Positions 45,124-54,521 of a stretch of 64,000 nt of DNA are shown here, one piece after another. Origin of the DNA: Pseudomonadota bacterium (GTDB taxonomy: Bacteria > Pseudomonadota > Alphaproteobacteria > Puniceispirillales > Puniceispirillaceae); assembly GCA_027620495.1 (NCBI GenBank), contig JAQCEA010000004.1, forward strand, positions 88,373 through 152,372, given 5' to 3'. The notes beneath the pieces were generated by a model that had not been told where the DNA came from, searched no databases, and worked only from the letters and a program-made list of their open reading frames with translations. Position numbers and translations under genes: made by a program. Positions within the stretch are counted from its first letter, which is position 1, and the number at the start of each line of letters is the position of its first letter.

Positions 45124-46041
45124 TCAGCGCGGTTGTGGGGGCCGCTTTACCAAACCTAATTTCTGACGGACTTCATCTGGCCCAATAAGTGACGCCCCCA
45201 TGTTGGTGGTAATTGTGGCCGCCCGTTCGACAAGCTGGGCATTGGTCGCAAAGACGCCGCGTGACAGATAAATATTATCTTCTAGCCCGACGCGGATATT
45301 GCCGCCTGCCAAGATGGCCGCCGCCGGGTAGGCCGCGGCATTACGGCCGATAGAAAAGGCGGAAAATACCCAGTCTTTTGGCACATTATTGACCATTGCC
45401 ATCAAGGTGTTCAGATCATCTGGTGCGCCCCAGGCAATCCCCATACATAATTGAACAAGGGCTGGCCCCTCGATAATGCCATCTTCAACCAGTTTCTTTG
45501 CAAACCATAAATGCCCGGTATCAAAGGCCTCAATTTCGGGTTTGACACCAAGGTTACGCATTTGCGTGGCCATTTCACGCAACATCGCCGGGCTGTTGGT
45601 CATGATGTAATCACCATGTCCAAAATTCATTGTGCCACAATCCAGCGTGCAAATTTCCGGCAGGCAATCGGCAATATGTGCCAAACGTTCGGTTGCACCA
45701 GCCATATCGGTGCCGTCTGCATATGGCGGCAATGGGGTTTCGACACCGCCCAAAACAAGGTCTCCCCCCATGCCAGCTGTCAGATTCAGCACCATATCGG
45801 TATCGGCGCTGCGAATCCGGTCGGTGACTTCGCGAAACAGTGCCGGATCACGTGATGGTGCGCCGGTGTCTGGGTTTCGAACATGGCAATGCACAACCGC
45901 CGCGCCAGCTTTCGCGGCATCAATCGCCGCCGCGGCAATTTCCGCTGGTGTGATTGGCACCTTGTCTGATTTGGAAGTGGTATCACCCGACCCGGTAATG
46001 GCACAGGTGATAAATACATTTTGGTTCATTTCCAGTGGCAT
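45124..46041 (-). CDS. BKACE family (DUF849) beta-keto acid cleavage enzyme (module B)
   Basis: A 305-aa homologue of the module A BKACE, with the HxH ligands at 51 and 53 in [31 protein letters not shown], and [15 protein letters not shown]. It has the carnitine-type signature as in module A. Predicted reaction: 3-dehydrocarnitine plus acetyl-CoA to betainyl-CoA plus acetoacetate. AGGAG six bases upstream selects ATG 46041; the frame is open to 46071. It leads module B, upstream of the dehydrogenase-thioesterase gene by 54 bases. Confidence 0.9.
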   Translation of the reverse strand: MPLEMNQNVFITCAITGSGDTTSKSDKVPITPAEIAAAAIDAAKAGAAVVHCHVRNPDTGAPSRDPALFREVTDRIRSADTDMVLNLTAGMGGDLVLGGVETPLPPYADGTDMAGATERLAHIADCLPEICTLDCGTMNFGHGDYIMTNSPAMLREMATQMRNLGVKPEIEAFDTGHLWFAKKLVEDGIIEGPALVQLCMGIAWGAPDDLNTLMAMVNNVPKDWVFSAFSIGRNAAAYPAAAILAGGNIRVGLEDNIYLSRGVFATNAQLVERAATITTNMGASLIGPDEVRQKLGLVKRPPQPR

Positions 46042-46165
46042 GGTTGGCTCCTGCGACCGGGCGCTATTCACAGCACCATATCGGCCAAAGTCAAATGATC
46101 ATCAGAGGTTAGACATCCGGTAAAAAACAGCGTTGCTAGCCGTATCGTTGGCGATAGCCGCGCGA

Positions 46166-47068
46166 TCAGTCAAGCAAAACCATAATGATGGATGTCGCTA
46201 GTAGAGCGATGGCGGTAAATTCAACGCGGCTGATCCGTTCTTTGAAATATAGAACTGAAAATCCAACACTGAATAAAAGCTCGATTTGGCCAACAGCGCG
46301 CACCGGCGCGACGCTATAAAGGGCAAAACCAGCAAACCAGCAAATGCTTGTTGTCGCCGCCCAGACCCCGGCCATAGAACATTGCCGCCATTCTACAAAG
46401 CTGGCGATAAATTGTTCGCGCCTGACAATAAAAATATAGATGCCAAAACAAACAGCTTGAATGGTGGTGCCAATAGCGGCGGCATACATCGCATTGCCAA
46501 TCACATCACCGCCGATCATGCTGTGGAGCGCGGCACCGTAACATACTGTGCAAAATCCCAAAAATGCGCCAGCCGCCAGCCCGATTGCCACCTGCCGGCT
46601 AAAGATCGTGGCACGCAAATTGGCAAATGCCAGATTGGCTTTGGCAAAGCTCAGCAACACCGTGGCGAAAACCCCCAAAGCAATCGCCGCACCAGTTTGT
46701 ACCGTCACTACCACGCCCAGAATTAGCGCCTCAAAAATAGCGGTTTGCAACACTTCGGTTTTTGAAAAGGCGACGGCGGCGGCAAATGATCGGTGACTGA
46801 ATAGCTGGACAAGCAAAATGGTGAAAATCACCTGTGTCAGCGCGGCCAGATTAATCCATACCCAAAAGGTAACAGGAAGATCTGGCAAGGTCGTGCCGGT
46901 ATAGTTGCTGTAAAATAGAAAAAACAGCCAGGCGATCGGAAAGGCATATGAAAAGCGGATATAGCTCGCCCCCAAATTGCCAATTGTTGTGGTCATGCGG
47001 CGCTGTACAGCGGTGCGTAATGCCTGCGTTGCGGCGGCGGCAATTGAAAAAACAACCCAAAGTTCCAT
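46166..47068 (-). CDS. EamA/DMT-superfamily membrane transporter
   Basis: A 300-aa membrane protein with about 10 hydrophobic segments arranged as two five-helix repeats, as in the drug/metabolite transporter family. The segments around LWVVFSIAAAATQALRTAVQRRM and YSVAPVRAVGQIELLFSVGFSVLYFKERISR are EamA-like. Substrate unknown. On the same strand upstream of module B with a 124-base gap, so it could be the first gene of that operon or separate. Divergent from mmsA. Confidence 0.8.
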   Translation of the reverse strand: MELWVVFSIAAAATQALRTAVQRRMTTTIGNLGASYIRFSYAFPIAWLFFLFYSNYTGTTLPDLPVTFWVWINLAALTQVIFTILLVQLFSHRSFAAAVAFSKTEVLQTAIFEALILGVVVTVQTGAAIALGVFATVLLSFAKANLAFANLRATIFSRQVAIGLAAGAFLGFCTVCYGAALHSMIGGDVIGNAMYAAAIGTTIQAVCFGIYIFIVRREQFIASFVEWRQCSMAGVWAATTSICWFAGFALYSVAPVRAVGQIELLFSVGFSVLYFKERISRVEFTAIALLATSIIMVLLD

Positions 47069-47160
47069 GCCTTGTTATAGCCTGTCTTGCGCCTTCGCCA
47101 ACATAAGATTGCTTGATTATGATCAGTAAACAAAAAATATAAAGGGTTTTATATCGGTGC

Positions 47161-47181
47161 TTGGCCTTGCACCAAGGCCAA
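47161..47181. promoter_or_regulatory. Perfect inverted repeat between the DMT transporter gene and mmsA
   Basis: TTGGCCTTG (47161-47169) and CAAGGCCAA (47173-47181) are exact reverse complements with a CAC centre. The site lies in the 197-base divergent region, about 85 bases before the mmsA ATG and 92 before the transporter ATG. It may be an operator for either gene. Confidence 0.5.
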
Positions 47182-47265
47182 AATGCGGTAATCTGAACAC
47201 AGATCTTTCACAGACATAACACAAATCGACTGCGGGCATGGCTCGCCAGTCACATGAGGTAGGCG

Positions 47266-48768
47266 ATGACCGATATGCATTTCATCAAAGGCGCAACTTT
47301 GGCAGGCACAAGTGGCCGGTCACAAGATGTATTCAACCCGGCAACCGGCTTGGTTGTCGGATCGGTGCCATTGGCAAGTGCCAGCGAAGTCGACACCGCT
47401 GTGGCCGCTGCCAAGGCCGCATTGCCGGGCTGGGCCAACACACCACCGGCAAAACGTGCGCAAATCATGTTCAAATTTCGTGACCTGATTAACCAAAATT
47501 TAGACAAGATTGCCGGGCTTATTTCGGGGCAACATGGCAAGACGCTGGATGATGCCCGCGGTGAAGTGGCGCGCGGGCTAGAGGTTGTCGAATTTGCCTG
47601 TGGTATTCCGCATCTTCTCAAAGGCGAATATTCAGCACAAGTGGCAAGCGCTGTTGACAGCTACTCTTTGCGTCAGCCAGTTGGTGTGGTGGCTGGCATC
47701 ACCCCGTTTAATTTTCCGGCGATGGTGCCAATGTGGATGTTCCCGATGGCATTGGCCTGTGGCAATACATTCATTCTAAAGCCATCCGAACGCGACCCGG
47801 GCGCGCCGCTCTATTTGGCGCAATTGTTGAGCGAGGCAGGGCTTCCAGAGGGCTGTCTGAATGTTGTAAATGGCGATAAGGAAGCGGTCGATGCGATTTT
47901 GGATCACCCAGATATCGCCGCGGTCAGCTTTGTCGGGTCAACCGCCATTGGTAAATATATTTATGGCCGGGGATGCGCCAATGGCAAACGTGTACAGGCG
48001 CTATGCGGGGCAAAAAATCATATGATCATCATGCCCGATGCCGATATGGGACAAGCGGTGGATGCGGCCATGGGTGCGGCCTATGGGTCTGCTGGTGAAC
48101 GTTGTATGGCGGTATCGGCGGTATTGGCTGTTGGTGATGACACGGCCGATCGGTTTGTTGAACAATTGGCACCAAAAGTACGGGCGTTGAAAATCGGCCA
48201 GTTTGACGAACCGGGTGTTGAAATGGGCCCGGTGATTACCAAAGAGGCAAAAGACCGCATTATCGGCTATATCAATCAAGGCGAATCCGACGGGGCAAAA
48301 GTGGTTGTTGATGGCCGCAATTTGTCGCTTCAGGGCTATGAAAACGGGTTTTTTGTGGGTGGTACATTGCTTGACCATGTCACGCCGGATATGTCGGTCT
48401 ATCGTGATGAAATTTTTGGCCCGGTCCTATCCGTTCTGCGGCCAAAATCTTATGACGAGGCGGTGCAACTTGTGATGTCTCATGAATATGGTAACGGCAC
48501 CGCAATTTTTACCCGAGATGGGGATGCGGCCCGCGAATTTGCAAGCAATGTGAATGTCGGCATGGTCGGGGTCAATGTGCCGATCCCGGTGCCGGTGGCC
48601 TATCACAGCTTTGGCGGATGGAAAGCCTCTATGTTTGGTGACCATTCAATCCATGGGATGGAAGGGGTCAGATTTTACACAAAGCTGAAAACTGTCACTG
48701 CCCGCTGGCCAAGCGGCATGAAAGACGGTGCTGTGTTTAATTTCCATTCTGGAAGCGATACCAAATAA
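47266..48768 (+). CDS. mmsA: Methylmalonate-semialdehyde dehydrogenase (CoA-acylating)
   Basis: A 500-aa CoA-dependent aldehyde dehydrogenase that converts methylmalonate semialdehyde to propionyl-CoA and malonate semialdehyde to acetyl-CoA. The features are ITPFNFPAMVPMWMFPMALACGNTFILKPSERDPG, the catalytic Cys in GSAGERCMAVS, and EYGNGTAIFTRDG. The Cys context and the lack of the usual ELGGK Glu motif (here QALCGAKNHMIIMPDAD) are characteristic of MmsA. It would feed valine, thymine or beta-alanine breakdown. Propionyl-CoA made here can pass to MutAB. A terminator follows. Confidence 0.94.
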   Translation: MTDMHFIKGATLAGTSGRSQDVFNPATGLVVGSVPLASASEVDTAVAAAKAALPGWANTPPAKRAQIMFKFRDLINQNLDKIAGLISGQHGKTLDDARGEVARGLEVVEFACGIPHLLKGEYSAQVASAVDSYSLRQPVGVVAGITPFNFPAMVPMWMFPMALACGNTFILKPSERDPGAPLYLAQLLSEAGLPEGCLNVVNGDKEAVDAILDHPDIAAVSFVGSTAIGKYIYGRGCANGKRVQALCGAKNHMIIMPDADMGQAVDAAMGAAYGSAGERCMAVSAVLAVGDDTADRFVEQLAPKVRALKIGQFDEPGVEMGPVITKEAKDRIIGYINQGESDGAKVVVDGRNLSLQGYENGFFVGGTLLDHVTPDMSVYRDEIFGPVLSVLRPKSYDEAVQLVMSHEYGNGTAIFTRDGDAAREFASNVNVGMVGVNVPIPVPVAYHSFGGWKASMFGDHSIHGMEGVRFYTKLKTVTARWPSGMKDGAVFNFHSGSDTK

Positions 48769-48789
48769 TCGTTTGATAAACTTGTTTTT

Positions 48790-48824
48790 AAAACGGCGTT
48801 GCCAGCTTGGCGGTGCCGTTTTTT
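48790..48824 (+). terminator. Terminator after mmsA
   Basis: AAAACGGC (48790-48797) pairs with GCCGTTTT (48815-48822), continued inward by GCC/GGC and G-T pairs, and the right arm runs into six T. It lies 21 bases after the mmsA stop and 66 bases before the stop of the convergent amidohydrolase gene. Confidence 0.8.
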
Positions 48825-48889
48825 ATGCGCCGTTGACCGGCGCTCAATTGCATGAAAATTATGATTTGCTGGGTAGCTATGGGTTCAGC

Positions 48890-50281
48890 CTATCTGGTAA
48901 AGCCAGATTTCTGCATCAGGTCTGCAGACATGATTTGATGGTTGCGCAGAAGTGCCTGCATATCCATTGTTTCTAAGGCGCCGTTTGCCACCACCACCCG
49001 GCCATTGATGATTGTATAGGCGGCTTTGACAGGGCCGCAAAATACCAATGCCGCCAGCGGGTCCCACGCGGCACCAGCAAAATCAATGCAGCGGCAGTCA
49101 AAGGCCACAATATCTGCCGCATAGCCCGGTGCCAGAACGCCAATATCATCACGCCCAAGAACCGCCGCGCCGCCGCGTGTTGCCATCGCCAATGTTTCGC
49201 GCACTGTCATGGCATCACCGCCTCGCATCACCCGTTGTAACAGCATTGCCTGTCTGGCTTCATTCAGCATATGGCCGCTATCATTTGATGCCGACCCATC
49301 AACACCAAGCCCAACATTTACACCGGCATCAAGCATCTGTCGAATGGGCGCAATGCCGCTTGCCAGCCGCATATTGGAACAAGGGCAATGTGCAACGCCG
49401 GTGGCTGTGCGGGCGAAAAGGTCAATTTCTGATGAATCCAATTGCACACAATGTGCATGCCATACATCCGCGCCGACCCAGCCAACAGCCTCGGCATAAT
49501 CGCCCGGCCGCATGCCGAAACTGGCCAAACTATAATCAATATCTTCGCTATTTTCCGCAAGGTGCGTATGTAACCCCACCCCATAGCTACGCGCCATTGT
49601 CGCCGTTTCACGCATCAGATCCATGCTGACCGAGAATGGCGAACAGGGGGCTAGTGCCACCCTTGTCATGGCAAAGCGGCTGGCATCATGATGCGTTTCA
49701 ACAAGGCGCTGGCTGTCTGCCAAGATCGCTGGTTCAGATTCGGTTAAATAATCTGGCGGTAATCCGCCTTGCGATTCGCCGATGCTCATCGACCCGCGCG
49801 TACCATGGAACCGCATGCCAATTTCTTGCGCGGCGGCCAGCGAATCATCCAGCCTGCTGCCATTGGGATAGATATATAGGTGGTCAGATGATGTTGTACA
49901 GCCACTTAGCGCCAATTCAGCTAGACCAAGCGCGGTCGACCAATAAATATGATCTGGGCCCAAATGTTGCCAAATGGGATAGAGTGTTTTTAGCCAACCA
50001 AATAAGGGTGCGTTTTGTGCCGCCGGAACCACCCGGGTGAGATTCTGAAACAGGTGATGATGGGTGTTAACCATGCCGGGGATCACAATATGCCCAGCAA
50101 GGTCAATCACCCGGTCGGCATGGTCTGGCAGATCATCGCTGTTGCCAACTTGTTCAATGATGCCGCCGCGCACAAACACACCACCATTGACAATTTCTGC
50201 GCCCCTATCCAGCGGCGCTGTGCTGGTATCCATCGTGCAAAGCAAATGGGCATTTTTAAGCAATAATGTAGATGCTGTCAT
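48890..50281 (-). CDS. Amidohydrolase, 8-oxoguanine deaminase-like
   Basis: A 463-aa Zn amidohydrolase. Metal ligands: HHH in GMVNTHHHLF (74-76), HTHLAEN, WHAHCVQLD and GLGVDGSASND (Asp). The segment QNLTRVVPAAQNAPLFGWLKTLYPIW is typical of 8-oxoguanine deaminase, and the related hydroxydechloroatrazine hydrolase group is close. It would deaminate oxidised guanine, giving urate for further degradation. It is alone on the minus strand, convergent with mmsA. A 277-base gap to qor has no gene. Confidence 0.85.
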   Translation of the reverse strand: MTASTLLLKNAHLLCTMDTSTAPLDRGAEIVNGGVFVRGGIIEQVGNSDDLPDHADRVIDLAGHIVIPGMVNTHHHLFQNLTRVVPAAQNAPLFGWLKTLYPIWQHLGPDHIYWSTALGLAELALSGCTTSSDHLYIYPNGSRLDDSLAAAQEIGMRFHGTRGSMSIGESQGGLPPDYLTESEPAILADSQRLVETHHDASRFAMTRVALAPCSPFSVSMDLMRETATMARSYGVGLHTHLAENSEDIDYSLASFGMRPGDYAEAVGWVGADVWHAHCVQLDSSEIDLFARTATGVAHCPCSNMRLASGIAPIRQMLDAGVNVGLGVDGSASNDSGHMLNEARQAMLLQRVMRGGDAMTVRETLAMATRGGAAVLGRDDIGVLAPGYAADIVAFDCRCIDFAGAAWDPLAALVFCGPVKAAYTIINGRVVVANGALETMDMQALLRNHQIMSADLMQKSGFTR

Positions 50282-50558
50282 GAACGGCTACTCATATCAT
50301 CTGGGGGTCCTTGGCGTGTTTGGTAAGCTGTGAAGCGCTTTGCCCAGCTTCACATTAGCGAAAAAACACCCATCGCAAAAGCAACGAAATCATCAGATGC
50401 GTGATAACATAGAAGGCGGTATTATCACGCAAAAAGCTGGCTTTTCATCGAAAGAGATATTATCTGCATCAAACTAATGTGATCGGCAGATCGCGGTATA
50501 AGGCTTCATCTACAGTGGCTGTAGAAGGTCACATGCGACAGACATAAAGGAAATCAAC

Positions 50559-51533
50559 ATGCGTTACGCAATGGCGGCTGCCAAGCCGGGCGGTTCGGAA
50601 GTTATCAGAAAGATTGCTCTTGGTGACATTGCCCCGGGCGCCGGAGAGGTGCTTATTCGTCATCAGGCGATTGGCATCAATTTTCTGGATATTTATATCC
50701 GCAATGGCCTGTACCCATGGCCGGTGGAAACAGACCATGTGCTGGGGTCAGAAGGTGCCGGCATCATCGAGGCGATTGGGGATGGTGTGACCGGTTTGTC
50801 GGTTGGCGACCGGGTTGGCTATACGCTGGCTAATGGTGCCTATGCCACCCACCGGGTGATTGACGCTGGATATGTGGTGAAATTGCCAGATAATGTATCG
50901 AGCGAGCTTGCCGCATCAATCATGCTAAAAGGTCTGACAGCTGCCTATCTCATTCATGATAGTTTTAAGGTTAAAGCTGGCCATACTGTCCTGTTTCACG
51001 CCGCCGCTGGCGGGGTTGGCCTGATTGCCGGACAATGGTTGCATGCGTTGGGTGCAACGGTCATTGGCACCGCTGGTGGCCCCGATAAATGCGCACTGGC
51101 CAAGGCGAATGGCTATCACCATGTGATCGACTATAAATCTGCTGATTTTGAAGCTGAAGTCATGAAGCTGACGGATGGAAAAGGTGTTGATGTGACCTAT
51201 GATTCGGTTGGCAATGATACTCTGGCGCGCAGCCTTACATCGACCCGCCGTCATGGCACGATTATCGCCTTTGGGCAATCATCCGGCCCGTATCTTGATT
51301 TTAAAATCACGGATCTAGCCAAAGGGTCATATAAATTGAGCCGCCCAACTTTGTTCCATTTTGTTGGTGAACGTGACTGGCTAGAGGCGAATGCCGCAAA
51401 GCTATTTACCGCGGTGACAGATGGCACGGTGAATATTTCAATCAATCAGAAATTCGCGCTTGAAGATGTTGCCAAGGCACATGATGCGCTGACAGGTCGG
51501 GCCACAACTGGATCTACCATTCTGACCGTTTAA
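50559..51533 (+). CDS. qor: Quinone oxidoreductase (zeta-crystallin family)
   Basis: A 324-aa zinc-free MDR protein. N-terminal GroES-like domain with GIKFLDIYIRNGLYP-type sequence GINFLDIYIRNG, then VLGSEGAGIIEAIG. The Rossmann domain has VLFHAAAGGVGLIAGQWLHALGATVIGTA (A-x-x-G-x-x-G). It reduces quinones or other enones with NADPH. Ribosome site AAGGA 8 bases before the ATG. Divergent from the amidohydrolase and followed by a strong bidirectional terminator. Confidence 0.9.
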   Translation: MRYAMAAAKPGGSEVIRKIALGDIAPGAGEVLIRHQAIGINFLDIYIRNGLYPWPVETDHVLGSEGAGIIEAIGDGVTGLSVGDRVGYTLANGAYATHRVIDAGYVVKLPDNVSSELAASIMLKGLTAAYLIHDSFKVKAGHTVLFHAAAGGVGLIAGQWLHALGATVIGTAGGPDKCALAKANGYHHVIDYKSADFEAEVMKLTDGKGVDVTYDSVGNDTLARSLTSTRRHGTIIAFGQSSGPYLDFKITDLAKGSYKLSRPTLFHFVGERDWLEANAAKLFTAVTDGTVNISINQKFALEDVAKAHDALTGRATTGSTILTV

Positions 51534-51551
51534 CCGGCAAGACAAGATACA

Positions 51552-51582
51552 AAAACAGCCGCCCATGGGCGGCTGTTTTATT
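51552..51582. terminator. Bidirectional terminator between qor and xsc
   Basis: Perfect palindrome with left arm AAAACAGCCGCCC (51552-51564 region) pairing with GGGCGGCTGTTTT around an AT-rich centre. Both sides end in A/T runs, so it can act for qor on the plus strand and xsc on the minus strand. It lies 19 bases after the qor stop. Confidence 0.88.
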
Positions 51583-51622
51583 TTCGGGTATTTGTTTTAA
51601 TTGATGCTCGGCGCTTTTGTTA

Positions 51623-53401
51623 TCAGGCGTTTGTTTGGGGGCGCATGTCATTGCGGTTAATGCCAGCAACGCTGACAGGTTTTTTCATTGCATCGCGCCG
51701 GAATGGTTCGCCAAGCTCCTGATTGAGCATCACTTCGATAAAGGTTGTAACACCGTTTTTCATTTGTGCATCAACGGCTTTGGTCAATTCATCACGTAGC
51801 TCATCCATGCCATAAACAGCAACGCCCTCTACACCACAGGCCTTGGCAATGCCAGCATAAGACACTTGCTGGTCAAGCTCGGTGCCAACGAAATTATCTT
51901 CAAACCATAAAGTAGTGTTGCGCTTTTCTGCGCCCCATTGATAGTTACGGAAGATAATCATGGTAATTGGCGGCCATTCTTTGCGGCCAATGGCTGACAT
52001 TTCATTCATTGAAATGCCAAAGGCACCATCACCGGCAAACCCAACAACCGGCACATCAGGCTGGCCAATTTTTGCGCCCATGATCGATGGCAATCCATAC
52101 CCACAAGGGCCAAACAGGCCGGGTGCCAGATATTTGCGACCAGCTTCAAATGTTGGATAGGCGTTACCAATCGCGCAATTATTGCCAATGTCAGATGAAA
52201 TAATGGCATCTTTTGGCAAGGCTGACTGGATTGCACGCCACGCCATGCGCGGTGACATTTTTTGTGGTTCACGTGTGCGCGCCCGCTCATTCCATGTTGT
52301 GCCGGGATCATCATCTTCATGATCCAGCGAGGTGAGTTCTTGCGCCCAAGCTGATTTTGTCTTGGCAATGACTTCTTTACGGGTGGCACGGCCAGTATCG
52401 CCAGCTTTTGGCCCAAGCTTGTTGAGAATGCTGACAGCGACTTTTTTGGCATCACCGACAATGCCAACGGTTACCGGTTTGGTAAGACCAATGCGATCTG
52501 GGTTAATATCAACCTGAATGATTTTGGCATTTTTGGGCCAGTAATCGATGCCATAGCCCGGCAAAGTTGAAAACGGATTCAACCTTGTACCCAACGCCAA
52601 AACAACATCTGCCTTGGCAATTAGTTCCATACCGGCTTTCGACCCGTTATATCCAAGGGGTCCGGCAAAAAGCGGATGTGACCCGGGAAAGGCGTCATTA
52701 TGCTGATACCCACAACACACCGGCGCATCAAGACGTTCAGCCAGCTTCATCGAAGCTTCAATCGCCCCGCCGATGACCACGCCAGCCCCGTTCAACATAA
52801 CCGGGAATTCAGCGTTGCTCAGCATCTCGGCAGCTGCCGCGATCGCATCTTCGCCGCCTGCTGGACGTTCAAATTCAACGATGGCGGGCAGTTCGATATC
52901 AATGACCTGTGTCCAGAAATCGCGAGGGACATTGATCTGTGCTGGTGCAGAGGCGCGCTTGGCTTGCAGAATCACCCGGTTCAATGTCTCGGCAATGCGT
53001 GATGGGTCGCGAACCTCTTCTTGATAAGCAACCATATCTTGGAACAGGGCCATCTGTTCAACTTCCTGAAATCCGCCTTGGCCAAGTGTCTTGTTCGCGG
53101 CTTGCGGGGTCACCAAAAGTAATGGCGTGTGGTTCCAATAGGCGGTTTTCACCGGGGTAACGAAATTTGTGATACCTGGGCCATTTTGTGCCACCATCAT
53201 CGACATTTTGCCGGTTGCGCGGGTGAACCCATCTGCCATCATGCCAGCGTTACATTCATGCGCCGCATCCCAAAAGGTAATGCCAGCTTGTGGAAACAGA
53301 TCTGAAATCGGCATCATGGCTGAACCAATGATGCCAAACGCATGCTCAATCCCATGCATCTGCAAAACTTTTACAAATGCTTCTTCAGTTGTCATTTTCA
53401 T
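51623..53401 (-). CDS. xsc: Sulfoacetaldehyde acetyltransferase
   Basis: A 592-aa thiamine-diphosphate enzyme that cleaves sulfoacetaldehyde with phosphate to acetyl phosphate and sulfite. The N-terminal half has GIEHAFGIIGSAMMPISDLFPQAG and FWDAAHECNAGMMADGFTRATGK (catalytic Glu region). The C-terminal half has the TPP/Mg motif GFAGDGAFGISMNEMSAIG and NYQWGAEKRN. The sequence is Xsc-like throughout rather than general acetolactate synthase. A pta phosphotransacetylase, often adjacent, is not seen. The neighbouring TauD-type gene suggests sulfonate metabolism. Confidence 0.93.
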   Translation of the reverse strand: MKMTTEEAFVKVLQMHGIEHAFGIIGSAMMPISDLFPQAGITFWDAAHECNAGMMADGFTRATGKMSMMVAQNGPGITNFVTPVKTAYWNHTPLLLVTPQAANKTLGQGGFQEVEQMALFQDMVAYQEEVRDPSRIAETLNRVILQAKRASAPAQINVPRDFWTQVIDIELPAIVEFERPAGGEDAIAAAAEMLSNAEFPVMLNGAGVVIGGAIEASMKLAERLDAPVCCGYQHNDAFPGSHPLFAGPLGYNGSKAGMELIAKADVVLALGTRLNPFSTLPGYGIDYWPKNAKIIQVDINPDRIGLTKPVTVGIVGDAKKVAVSILNKLGPKAGDTGRATRKEVIAKTKSAWAQELTSLDHEDDDPGTTWNERARTREPQKMSPRMAWRAIQSALPKDAIISSDIGNNCAIGNAYPTFEAGRKYLAPGLFGPCGYGLPSIMGAKIGQPDVPVVGFAGDGAFGISMNEMSAIGRKEWPPITMIIFRNYQWGAEKRNTTLWFEDNFVGTELDQQVSYAGIAKACGVEGVAVYGMDELRDELTKAVDAQMKNGVTTFIEVMLNQELGEPFRRDAMKKPVSVAGINRNDMRPQTNA

Positions 53402-53675
53402 TGATGGTCACCCTCTTTTACCTAAGATGTTTTATGTCTGAACCAAGTCGCCACTCAGGGCCTTTGCCGAACGCGCCTCGATTGCGCATCTCTTTACTAT
53501 CATTTCTTTGCCAAGCCAAGCCAACTTTGGAACCAGTTTTGGTGAAAAATGGGTCCACTTCTAGTGGCTTGCATTTTGTCGCGGCCTCGTGAAGATACTG
53601 TATGGCCATGATTGCGGCAATTTGTGATGCAGTGACGGTGGCTTTGTTGGCACGATAAACAAGGATGGGTTGAAG

Positions 53676-54521
53676 ATGAAAGTGACGCCTCTGGCCCCAA
53701 GCATGGGGGCTGAAATTACAGATATTGATCTAGCGGTACATTTTGATAGCACCGCCAATAGCATCGATAACACGCTGATGGCAGATATCAGGGCCGCGTG
53801 GCTCGAACATCAATTGATTGTGATAAGGCGACAATCTATCACCCCAGAACAGCAATTACGCTTTGCCGAGTCACTTGGCGCGCCGGATATTTATCCGTTT
53901 TTGCAAGGTTTAGACGGGTTCCCAATGATCACCGAAGTGTTGAAAAAGGAAACCGAAACGGTGAATTTTGGCGGCGTGTGGCATAGTGACACGACCTACC
54001 AGTCATGCCCGCCGATGGCGACGGTGCTCTATGCAAAAGAATTGCCACCCCTTGGTGGTGATACATTGTTTGCTAATCAATATGCGGCTTATGACCAATT
54101 GTCGGATGGGCTGAAACGCACGCTTGCATCGCTGCACGGGGTCAATATTGCTGGCAAAAAACAGGTATCGGCAACGCGAAGTGAGCGTGTGAAAGAGGCT
54201 GGACGCGGGATAAGCGCCGAACAGATGAGCGGCATACACCCGGTGGTGCGCACCCACCCTGAGACTGGTCGCAAATCGCTTTTTGTTAATCCGGCGCATA
54301 CGATTTCCTTTGACGGTTGGACTGAAGCAGAAAGCGCGGGGCTGTTGGCGTTTCTATTCGCACATCAAATTGCGCCAGAATTTCAATGCCGCTTAAGCTG
54401 GCAAGCTGGCGATATCGCAATTTGGGACAATAGATGCACATTGCATTACCCGTTAAATGATTACCACGGATATCGTCGGATGTTGCATCGCATCACGCTG
54501 AAAGGCGACGCGCCAGTCTGA
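53676..54521 (+). CDS. TauD/TfdA-family Fe(II)/2-oxoglutarate dioxygenase
   Basis: A 281-aa dioxygenase. The iron ligands are His103 and Asp105 (VWHSDTTY) and His257 in LHYPLNDYHGYRRMLHR, with the following Arg (about 267) for 2-oxoglutarate. Early DIYPFLQGLDGFPMI and GADTLF-like GGDTLFANQYAAYDQL are typical of the taurine/alpha-ketoglutarate group. It could release sulfite from taurine or another sulfonate, or hydroxylate another acid. Taurine dioxygenase gives aminoacetaldehyde, not the Xsc substrate, so its link to xsc is not direct. Divergent from xsc across 274 bases. Confidence 0.82.
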   Translation: MKVTPLAPSMGAEITDIDLAVHFDSTANSIDNTLMADIRAAWLEHQLIVIRRQSITPEQQLRFAESLGAPDIYPFLQGLDGFPMITEVLKKETETVNFGGVWHSDTTYQSCPPMATVLYAKELPPLGGDTLFANQYAAYDQLSDGLKRTLASLHGVNIAGKKQVSATRSERVKEAGRGISAEQMSGIHPVVRTHPETGRKSLFVNPAHTISFDGWTEAESAGLLAFLFAHQIAPEFQCRLSWQAGDIAIWDNRCTLHYPLNDYHGYRRMLHRITLKGDAPV

